A stretch of DNA of 64,000 nucleotides from Lamellibrachia columna (Eukaryota > Annelida > Polychaeta > Sabellida > Siboglinidae), in NCBI GenBank assembly GCA_963662155.1, contig OY759271.1, positions 17,996,728 through 18,060,727 on the forward strand, written 5' to 3'. The notes beneath the pieces were generated by a model. That model was not told the DNA's origin, searched no databases, and worked only from the letters and a program-made list of their open reading frames with translations. Shown here in pieces: positions 37,512-64,000 of this stretch; position 1 is the stretch's first letter; the number at the start of each line of letters is the position of its first letter. A program made the translations under genes and the position numbers.

Positions 37512-38127
37512 GTAATTTATGTCGCAAATGTTTGTGCTGTGTTAGTGTATATGTGAATGAATGTAACAGTTTCGAAAATGTTCTGAAACATCAATATATT
37601 ACAAATACGTTTGTTTTTCTTGGGGGTAGCGTACATTAAGTGTTTCCCAGTAGTCACATTGATTGGGTGAAACATCAAATGTTATAGGGGTAGGATTCAG
37701 TTTTATAAATAATGTGTGCGTCCGTGTATGCATATTTGTAAATCTTTTTTAAAATTCTACTAGATGTCAGCTCATTAATCCGATTTTTTTTCTTTATTAA
37801 GTCATCTGCATTTAATGAGGCTCTCCCTTTTTGGTCGGCGTTTGCCTTTTCATCGCTGTATGAACCACTATCATATAATTCATTCTGAACACATTGCAAC
37901 ATTCATTGCATTCTATGCATTTGTTTGACAAACCATGTGAAAGGTTGCCTACTAAAACAATTGACAGCTTAAATGAGAGAGCACATTTTTTTTGCATGAG
38001 GCGTGTCCTTGGGCAAGTTGGCCAGATAACATTCGAGAAACATCATGATCTACAGGTGGAAATGGCTGTGATGGAGCAGCTGGGGAATGTGTTGGAAGAT
38101 GGGAAAAATATATTTGTGGGACCTTAG

Positions 38128-38970
38128 AGAAGAATGTTCAACAGGGCTTTTGACCACTTGCAGTCATTAGCTAATACACGTATAGAGCACTTCAGAAAGT
38201 TCAGATTTGATCATGTGCTACTGTTATAGTTAATATGTTATGATATTTGATATACAAGGTGCATGGATATATTGTGCACGTAATAAGGTATTAGGTATAT
38301 ATAGCTATATAGTAATAATCTCTTATTAGTACTGTATATCTATAGATATATGATAAAGACTGGGTGCTGTACAGTATAAACACTGGGCCTCCAGTGGGTT
38401 CTTGCCGTGCAGCAGCATGAACGTCACTGGTCCATGCCGGCATCACTTTATCATGTGTCAACTGATAAGAGCTCAGCGGTCTTGTTTTACTAACGGGTGT
38501 TCTATTTATATCTATGGGGAGACCCTAGTTATTTACTATTTATGTTTTTTGCTGTTAGTTTCGAAGATGGCCGCCATGTCTTAGATGCTCACTGTGGTTG
38601 ATTAAAAGACAAGCTGTAATTTTTTCGATGTAATATGGAACATGCCAGTGATGTATATTACCATAAAGCCATTATATTTGCAAATTAAATAAATCAAATC
38701 AAAAAAATACTTTATTGTCTGCCTTAAAACCACACGTTTTAAAACAAAAAATTTTCTTCAGACTCATCCATTGATTAATTAGCTCTGTCAATTATAAAAA
38801 AAAATTTTAATAAATAAAACACATACACAAACACCATATATTATTGTATATACATGTAGTAAAGTCTACACACATGTTGTGAAGTTTACGAGTAAAATAT
38901 CTATAAAAAACACATAAAAATATGTTGAAAAGAAAACTAGCTATACAACGTAAACAGAGACTCGACCCTC
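38128..38970. other. Gene-free stretch
   Basis: AT-rich sequence with no family similarity detected. Confidence 0.45.
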
Positions 38971-38977
38971 CCCCCAC

Positions 38978-39214
<237 letters not shown>

Positions 39215-39593
39215 AACATCAGCTCTTCTGACACGTCACTTGAGTGCAATATTCAGGACAGCAACAGCAGCAGGTACAAATGACTTCTTATATACATTCT
39301 TTCGTGCAAGATGAACTTTAATATGCATGCCAGATGGAAGTTTAAAAATTAGCAAATGCAATACCTTCTAGTTGGAATGGCAGGAGAATAGAAACATTTA
39401 CGTAAATGGAATACGGCACGTACGAATTACCCCGGAAAACTACTTAAATTGACTAGAAGCAAACAAGAAGCAACCACAATGTTGAATGTATTTATGAATG
39501 TCTTGTGTAGGTTTGGCCGTGGTTCTTTAGTTTGTATCACAGGCAAACAACTGAATGGCATTTATACTGATTGAGACTGGTATTACGTAAATG

Positions 39594-39802
<209 letters not shown>

Positions 39803-40084
39803 CGTAATGACTATTTAAAGCAACGCATCATTGTTCTCTAAAATAACATTATGTACAATTGTGAAATAAGCTCATTCATTCATTCATTCATTCATTCATT
39901 CATGATGACCGATTAAAGTGCATAGGAAAAGTAGGATTGTCAGCACGTAGGAGGGCGGAAGGCATTATTTAGTACAGAATGTTGAAGGAACAGCTAAAGG
40001 CATGTGAGCTACTGACTTGTATGTATGTGTTGGAAGACTTGCACTGACAGCGAGACTGGAGGAGAACCACTGTAGCAGAGAACA

Positions 40085-40618
40085 ACTGGATTAGGAGAAC
40101 GATAGACGATGACGGACAGGATGCATTCAGAGAATGATAGACGATGACGGACAGGATACATTCAGAGAATGACAGACGATGATGGACAGGATAACATTCA
40201 GAGAATGACAGACGATGACGGACAGGATACATTCAAAGAATGACAGACGATGACGGACAGGATACATTCAGAGAATGATAGACGATGACGGACAGGATAC
40301 ATTCAGAGAATGACAGACGATGATGGACAGGATACATTCAGAGAATGACAGACGATGACGGACAGGATACATTCAAAGAATGATAGACGCTGACGGACAG
40401 GATACATTCAGAGAACGATAGACGATGACGGACAGGATACATTCAGAGAATGACAGACGATGACGGACAGGATACATTCAGAGAATGATAGACGATGACG
40501 GACAGAATACATTCAGAGAATGACAGACGATGACGGACAGGATACATTCAGAGAATGATAGACGATGACGGACAGGATACATTCAGAGAATGATAGACGA
40601 TGACGGACAGGATACAGA
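40085..40618. repeat. 35-bp minisatellite, about 15 copies
   Basis: Unit GATAGACGATGACGGACAGG plus ATACATTCAGAGAAT, with ATA or ACA and GACG or GATG variants. Confidence 0.95.
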
Positions 40619-40663
40619 AGTGGGCGGTAGAAGGATAAAAATACAAATTAAGAAGGAGTGATA

Positions 40664-41845
40664 CAGTAGTGTGGGGCAAAACGCACGCCCCGGGGCAAAG
40701 CGCACCCACACCTCTCTAGGCAGAACTATGCCACTTCCATTGGCGTGATCTTCCACTCAAGCGATATAACATGATGCCAAACCAAACGTTAGATTTTAAC
40801 AGAAACATCACTCCAAGTTACATTAATTTGAATGTTTCCCCCATATTAGTATAACAAATTCAGTAACGCTAAACGGTCCTATACCATAAGTACTTTAATA
40901 AAAAAACTGGGGTATCGCTATTTACATGTCCCCTTTATCTTGCTGTAGTAGGTGTCAATGATTCATACAAGCAATAATATGGCATACGTTATTTTTGCAA
41001 ATCCAATTACCCGTTCAATGCGAGGCAAAACGCACCCCCCCCCCGTTGTAAATCACAATAGGACTGGTTGTTTTAGAAATTAATCCGTTTAATACTTGTA
41101 CGGTACGGCGTGTTCACTACTATTATTTTGTATGATAAACTACCCACTAATGCCAATTGACTAATACACAGGAGCTCTGATCACGCGCTGGCTTTCTGAT
41201 TGTGTTATACTGTTTGTTTGAATATTACCTCTAACTAAATAGGTTCTACAGATCGATGGTGTGCATTAATATGCTTAATGTTCCAACAAATGTACTGCAA
41301 AATATATAGTCATTGATATAATAATAGCAAACCATATAATATATATGTAATGTAAAATGTTATCTAAAATATAAAATGTAACGTTGTTGCTGTTGAGTTT
41401 CTCACTCAAGAAGGATAGCAGAACTAGAGGACATGAGGTAAAATTAGTAAAGGATCAATGTAGATTGGACATCAGGAAGCACTCGTTCTCACAGAGGACA
41501 ATAAATGAATGGAACAAATTGTCTACAGATTGTGTAACTGCTAGCAGCGTGAATATGTTTAAAAACAAGGTTGACACATATCTCAGGAGGGCGGGTTATA
41601 AGTAGATGAACATTGTTGGACTCTCGATAAGCCAATGGCTTCCTTGTCCACTTGCCATCTGGGCCTTTGACTTGGATGGCAAATCTTGTTAAATATCTTG
41701 TTAATGATACAGCTCTGCAGTTATATTACTATTTATATAAAATACGTGTATATGTGACAGAGTTAACCATTTCCACCTAAAAGTGAAAAGAAGTAGGCCA
41801 GCTAGTGTTTGTCTCTAAACGATTGCGTTTTGTCCCAAACTACTC
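40664..41845. mobile_element. TIR DNA transposon remnant, pogo/Tc1-mariner-like, TA target site
   Basis: The left end CAGTAGTGTGGGGCAAAACG (40664) and the reverse complement of the right end, GAGTAGTTTGGGACAAAACG (ending 41845), match at 17 of 20 positions. Both are flanked by TA (40662-40663 and 41846-41847). TA duplication with a CAGT-type end suggests the Tc1/mariner-pogo group, but no transposase is visible, so the family is inferred. An extra GGCAAAACGCACCCC lies inside at about 41024. A CR1 3' end is nested at 41393-41705. Confidence 0.65.
41393..41705 (+). pseudogene. CR1-like LINE 3' end (5'-truncated)
   Basis: Translation runs SLKKDSRTRGHEVKLVKDQC, then RKHSFSQRTINEWNKL and VNMFKNKVDTYLRRAGYK, then a stop. 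This is the usual C-terminus of CR1-type RT proteins. The tail GATAAGCCAATGGCTTCCTT matches the minus-strand element at 29340-29320. Typical 5' truncation. Confidence 0.88.
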
Positions 41846-41993
41846 TAGTGTGAAGAGAGATCTGGAAAAGTGAGGAACATCCGCTTAAAAAGAACAACTT
41901 CAAAATCTCCGTTCTGGCCTGCACTGTTTTATGTACCCAGGAACATAGGAACATCGGATATATGGACCAGTTTTACCAAATCCCAACATGTTC

Positions 41994-42232
41994 AACACAG
42001 CGAGAGGCCGCTGGGTGGCCACACAGCGAGAGGCCGCTGGGTGGCCACACAGCGAGAGTGCGCTGGGTGGCCACACAGCGAGAGTCCGCTGGGTGGCCAC
42101 ACAGCGAGAGTCCGCTGGGTGGCCACACAGCGAGAGTGCGCTGGGTGACCACACATCGAGAGTCCACTGGGTGGCCACACAGCGAAGTGCGCTGGGTGGC
42201 CACACAGCGAGAGTGCGCTTGGTGGCCATCCA
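41994..42232. repeat. 26-bp minisatellite, about 9 copies
   Basis: Unit CCACACAGCGAGAGTCCGCT plus GGGTGG, with GTGCG, GGCCG and GTCCA variants. Confidence 0.95.
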
Positions 42233-42629
42233 TTCCACGCTATTTACTTTTTTGCAAGTTTCGCGAATCTAATTAGAATAATCAGACGTTGTAGACAATC
42301 GGTGCTGTATAACAATACAATGTCAATACAGTGTCAATGTCCAACTTGGTGTAGCAACTCATGACATTATCGCTTGTCACGAGTCCTGGCTCGGATTACT
42401 GCATTACGCATTCAGCTCTAGTGCGATATAGCGTATCTAGTTTCTCTAATCACCAATTGTATTCATACGCGACCATTCGCACCAATTCTGTCTTAGTGCT
42501 TCGATTACCATCCGCTAGCAACCAACCATTATTAACCGCGCATATGAAGCTGATTTCTGCACGGTGTGTATGTACTATCTAGTTATTGTATGTTCTATGG
42601 ATATTCTAGTTCACTACTAATTCACTAGT

Positions 42630-42708
42630 GAGTGGGTGGGTGGGTACACCCACTCATACACCCACCCACCTACCCACCCACTCGTTCGGTCGGTCGGTCG
42701 GTCGGTCG
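42630..42708. repeat. GGGT/ACCC palindrome plus (GGTC)n
   Basis: AGTGGGTGGGTGGGT is followed by ACCCACTC and ACCCACCCACCTACCCACCC, so the strand can fold back on itself. (GGTC)n at about 42684-42708 follows. Confidence 0.85.
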
Positions 42709-42839
42709 TAGTCGTAAATACGTTTAAATGTATTCTACCTTCGACTGTATATCCGTGAAATCGTTGTCCCATTGTTTTCACATTTATATTCAACACATAT
42801 CGGTTTCGCGCATCCACCGCCAACTCATGTGACATCAGC

Positions 42840-42990
42840 GACATTTCATTTGAGAACGTGGACTACAGTTGAACAGTTCGGTGTCTGACGCAGACAGGAG
42901 GACGTTTTGTGGTGGCATGGTCGGAGGTACACGGGTTGGATGGTTCTCACAGTCCTCGATTTGTCCTGTTCACGTTTGATATCGGTTTAA
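42840..42990 (+). promoter_or_regulatory. Possible 5' leader exon of the M13 gene
   Basis: A relatively GC-balanced segment ends at a consensus donor (GTTTAA|GTAAGT at 42991), 385 bp before the repeat array that precedes the coding start. It would be a noncoding first exon. No TATA box is evident, and this is a guess from the splice signal alone. Confidence 0.3.
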
Positions 42991-43375
42991 GTAAGTCGTT
43001 TTGATTTATTCGACGTTATTTCGGGTTGTTGTGAATAACATACGATTGTGTTGTAAAAAAGGATCTATTAAGGTTCATTCTTCCAAAATGAATTGATATC
43101 GGGGCTACCTTTGTTGTTCGAGATTGACGGAATTGAATATTATGACATCAACATGCGATCAAACATGTAATTAAACATCGACTAATATTACTTGTGAATA
43201 ACTTCAAGTAGTAGCGTATTTCCTATGGAAAATCATACCACACACAACATTATTGTTTCGTAATAATTAATGTAGTTCGATAATGTTCTCATAATGCTTA
43301 GACCCGTATCTTTATATATTCATGTGGTAGTTACTTAAATATATTTGGATATTTCAGATATTTATTCGCCATAAA

Positions 43376-43735
43376 TGTTCGTGTTGTAGAGGTCACAGTG
43401 AACATTGATGTTCGTGTTGTAAAGGTTACAGTGAACATTGATTATTCGTGTTGTAGAGGTTACAGTGAACATTGATGTTCGTGTTGTAGAGGTTACAGTG
43501 AACCATGGAGATCGTGTTGTAGATGTTACGTTGAACCATGGTGTTCGTGTTGTTAAGGTTACAGTGAACCATGGTGTTCGTGTTGTAGAGGTTACAGTGA
43601 ACCATGCTGTTCGTGTTGTACAGGTTACAGTGAACCATGGTGTTCGTGTTGTAGAGGTTACAGTGAACCATGGTTTTCGTGTTGTAGAGATTACGTTGAA
43701 GCATGGTGTTCGTGTTGTAGAGGTTACGGTGGACC

Positions 43736-43740
<5 letters not shown>
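43376..43740. repeat. 33-bp minisatellite, 11 copies, ending in the M13 start codon
   Basis: The unit TGTTCGTGTTGTAGAGGTTA plus CAGTGAACCATGG repeats from 43376. Each later copy holds an acceptor-like TTACAG and ACCATGG. The last copy supplies ACCATGG at 43733-43739, the probable initiation site of the M13 protein. In earlier copies the same ATG meets a TAG after four codons. Confidence 0.93.
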
Positions 43741-61061
<17,321 letters not shown>

Positions 61062-61193
61062 TAACGTCATCAATTAAATTTGTGTCGCAAAATTGCAACG
61101 CTAGAAACGAAATGATAAACATGTTTGTTATGACTATAATATATGTGTATTCGTTCTAAAACAAAATGTTTTCCTTCAAACAGTGCTTTTGTA

Positions 61194-61490
61194 CCGGCGG
61201 CAATAGAATTCCCGTACCTAACCGGCGGTAGTAGAATTCCCGTACCTAACCGGCGGCTGTAGAATCCCGTACCTAACCGGCGGCAGTAGAATTCCCGTAC
61301 CTAACCGGTGGCTGTAGAATCCCCGTACCTAACCGGCGGCTGTAGAATTCCCGTACCTAACCGGCGGCTGTAGAATTCCCGTACCTAACCGGCGGCTGTA
61401 GAATTCCCGTATCTAACCGGCGGCTGTAGAATTCCCGTATCTAACCGGCGGCAGTAGAATTCCCGTACCTAACCGACGGCTGTAGAATTT
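61194..61490. repeat. 28-bp minisatellite, about 10-11 copies, in the M13 3' flank
   Basis: Unit CCGGCGGCTGTAGAATTCCC plus GTACCTAA, starting about 135 bp after the M13 stop codon and so probably transcribed in the 3' UTR. Copies are contiguous, with no spacers. Confidence 0.95.
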
Positions 61491-61498
61491 AGCCACTG

Positions 61499-61786
61499 TT
61501 AAGGAACTATGTATCCAATCCAACGAAGCTGGGACCTGGTTAAAGTACTCTGGTTGTATGAGACGCCGTTATTCGCATATATTTGGTGTGGGGGATTCTG
61601 TGCTACGACTTCACTTGGCAGATGGATCTCATGCAGCGAATCTAAAAATTCATCCATTTGCATAAAATAGTCACTGTCTGGTAAATCTTCATAGGGCTTA
61701 CTTGACTCAAAACATATTTCATCTTCCTTCCAAATGCTATGACTGAGCATACTGTGGTGAAACCACATTGGTGAACGTTGAGCCAT
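61499..61786 (-). CDS. Unrecognised 95-codon ORF
   Basis: The minus-strand frame starts MAQRSPMWFHHSMLSHSIWK and ends with RSQLRWIGYIVP, the latter faintly like LINE RT (LRWxGHV). Its composition is protein-like, but no domain is identified. It lies tail-to-tail with the M13 gene. It could be a transposon fragment or noncoding. Confidence 0.2.
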   Translation of the reverse strand: MAQRSPMWFHHSMLSHSIWKEDEICFESSKPYEDLPDSDYFMQMDEFLDSLHEIHLPSEVVAQNPPHQIYANNGVSYNQSTLTRSQLRWIGYIVP

Positions 61787-61881
61787 TGATGTAATGTTAC
61801 ACTCAGCATTTAGAATAGTTTGACCTGTGAATTATCGTCGAGTTCAGTTACTGTTAATCGTGTATTCTGGTCGCCGTAGTG

Positions 61882-61887
61882 AATAAA
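61882..61887 (+). terminator. Candidate M13 poly(A) signal
   Basis: AATAAA is followed by T/G-rich TTCTTTGGTAAAGTTCTTCT. Its use would place the 28-bp array within an 820-nt 3' UTR. No closer consensus signal was seen. Confidence 0.35.
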
Positions 61888-62380
61888 GTTCTTTGGTAAA
61901 GTTCTTCTTGCATGACATAACCCAGTCATCGTTACACGATGTCATGAAGCGGAATTGGTGTCTGCCTATCAGTATTTGCAATAATTACTGAGCCACAATC
62001 ATTCGAAAAGAAATATCCCGCACACGACGGAGATGGGAGAGTTAAATAATTTCGCAAGGAAAAGCAGCTAAGATCACGAGTACAGAAAGTGTTAAGTGGA
62101 GCACACAATAATAGATTATGAAATACATTTGATACATTTACTATCAGCCATCTAACTGTGCTACTCAATGTTTGATGAGTTTTCTGATAAACTTGTATCG
62201 CAAGAATAGACTTTGTAGAGACCGCGCAGTTATCTCTGCAGAATGCGGGTATGTTGGACACGAAGATGATGCGCGGAAGCCTAATTTGTTGACTTTCACA
62301 GAACAAAAACAAATAAAGAAGTGCAGACAGTTATAATAAACACCCTACTTGTGTTTTGTCATATCGGTGGTTTATTGTGA

Positions 62381-62651
62381 GGTTTGTATGAGAAGGCATA
62401 CATAATATGTTTGTATGAGAAGGCATACATAATATGTTTGTATGAGAAGGCATACATAATATGTTTGTATGAGAAGGCATACATAATATGTTTGTATGAG
62501 AAGGCATACATAATATGTTTGTATGAGAAGGCATACATAATATGTTTGTATGAGAAGGCATACATAATATGTTTGTATGAGAAGGCATACATAATATGTT
62601 TGTATGAGAAGGCATACATAATATGTTTGTATGAGAAGGCATACATAATAT
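62381..62651. repeat. 27-bp minisatellite, 10 copies
   Basis: Unit TTTGTATGAGAAGGCATACA plus TAATATG, essentially identical in every copy, with an internal dyad (GTATG...CATAC). Frames across it (MYEKAYIICL) are repeat translations. Confidence 0.97.
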
Positions 62652-64000
62652 GCTGGAAAATGGGCCGCTGTTATGTAACAAATTGGCAGACATTTTCCTG
62701 CCCATTTATGCTGTGCAGTTTCACATCCGCCAACTGCATCAATAAACATCATCAAATTGGCTTCATCTGGGTCTTGAATATCTTTTAACAGCAGCAGTAT
62801 AGAAGACACCCTCCCGATGTATTTATACTTCTGTGTCGATATGCTTTCTAAACTCGCATATTACGTGACAACATGTCTAGATATCTAATTGATCTGAATG
62901 TTGTATCAAGAGGTTTATTCCCCCAAATGTTGTGTGTATATCATTGGGGTTTTACTCCCCCACTTTTGTGTGTATCGTTGTAAGAGAGTTTATTCCCCCA
63001 CTTTTGTGTATATCATTGTAAATACTCTAGCTAGCACTATATACATATAATTATGTATGCTTGTCTGCACAAAGGTATTTTTTCCTTTTTTGTATGCTGT
63101 CGCTTTGTATAAGAGCAGCAAGGGTTTTTGGTAAAGAGTGTCTTTGACAATTTGCTAGCTACAGTAGAAAATATCACTAATGTGAAATCTAATCTGGTAT
63201 TGTTTACTAATTGGTCATACATGCCAGCTTAATCAGTAATACACCAGGCTGTGCACAATTTGTGGCATACATTGTCACTATTGTTGTGTGCACAGTGACA
63301 ATTCTTGTTGGATATAAATAAAATTGGGTTGCCCGTTACCAACCTACCAAGTAGTTGGTGTATTTATACAAACAGAGAAAGGGCCGCATGAACGTGTCCC
63401 CATTTCATTGTAAATACAAATACACCGGGAGTCAACGGGGTATCGAGCTGCGTAAAAACACACGAAATCTTTTAACAGCAGCAGTATATAAGAAAATACC
63501 TTAGAATGGAGCTTAATGGTTATTTAACACTTGTTTAGATGCTATGTGACGTGTACCATGATGTTCGTTCAACTGTATGTACAAATGTTGATGTGTTGGA
63601 ATGTAAATCGATTCCACACGGCAAGTGCCCAGAGTTACGTTCACTTGAAAATAGGCAGGCACGTGCATATAATTGTTTACTGTAGTTATTTAGTATTATA
63701 TATAGTCTTCTTTGTATTCTTTCTCCCTAACCAAATGTTTTATTTATGTAATTTATTTATCTGAGCTGAATACCAGTATGTGTAGAACCAGTAAAGGTTC
63801 ACCACATGAACGAAGAAGTTATCATTCACACGGTAATGAGTGAACGCAGATCCAAAGCACAGTGAAGCTGACCATAAATGACAAAGCTGACCTCGAGGAC
63901 TCGGGATCGTCAGCGGACATCCTTGCATGTCAAGACCACATGCTGGTGTTTGTTTTTGTTCGAGTCTCGAAGTGTAGGACGTGTGTGTGTGCGTGCGTGC
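62652..64000. other. Gene-free end of window
   Basis: Three diverged units, about 45 bp each, with TTTATTCCCCCACTTTTGTG lie at about 62917-63020. CTTTTAACAGCAGCAGTATA occurs at 62782 and 63469. The window ends in a GTGTGCGTGC microsatellite. A minus-strand frame entering the 27-bp array from 62809 has protein-like composition but no recognisable domain. Confidence 0.4.

Noticed and set aside
61194..62651. Regular 27-28 bp repeats as a CRISPR array
   Set aside because: Copies are contiguous with no spacers, in an animal genome with introns; these are minisatellites.

Overview
The window is a piece of an invertebrate animal nuclear genome. It has spliced genes with GT-AG introns, TATA boxes and AATAAA signals, and it carries CR1-type LINEs, Ty3/gypsy elements, hAT and other TIR transposons, and an unusually heavy load of mini- and microsatellites. 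I cannot name the species. Minisatellites at exon boundaries and this mix of elements would fit a lancelet or another marine invertebrate, but that is inference. There is no prokaryotic, organellar or CRISPR content.

Layout. About 1.7-6.4 kb, minus strand: Rho GTPase gene A (3 coding exons, 208 aa). About 6.4-12.4 kb: intergenic DNA between two divergent promoters, with a 0.7 kb polypyrimidine tract, LINE debris and a FLYWCH/MULE transposon relic nearby. 12.4-15.6 kb, plus strand: Rho GTPase gene B (3 coding exons, 212 aa), a head-to-head paralogue of A. 15.6-43.4 kb: no host gene that I can defend. This stretch holds satellite arrays, two Ty3/gypsy elements (23.2-27.1 and 31.2-33.9 kb), a CR1 LINE on the minus strand (29.2-31.0 kb), several LINE 3' ends, a TA-flanked TIR element (40.7-41.8 kb) and a possible THAP-domain exon. 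43.4-61.1 kb, plus strand: a complete 17-coding-exon gene for an M13 (neprilysin/ECE-like) type II membrane protein of 755 aa. Its introns hold two large 43-bp satellite arrays, two MITE-like elements, a CR1 tail and an hAT element. 61.1-64 kb: 28-bp and 27-bp arrays and unassigned DNA.

Main biological points. (1) The M13 protein keeps the family fold signatures and cysteines but has lost the visible zinc-binding and catalytic residues, so it reads as a pseudopeptidase. (2) The two Rho paralogues share a P-loop Glu where RhoA has Ala15 and a Thr where RhoA has Asn41. Their exon 2 sequences are about 93% identical, including silent sites, while exon 3 has diverged strongly, which points to exon-restricted gene conversion between inverted copies. 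(3) Tandem repeats touch functional boundaries: a duplicated 5' splice site in Rho A, and a 33-bp array whose last unit supplies the probable M13 start codon. (4) Four sequence-unrelated tandem arrays share a 43-bp period.

All exon models were made by eye from splice signals, reading phase and family similarity. No database search or expression evidence was available.
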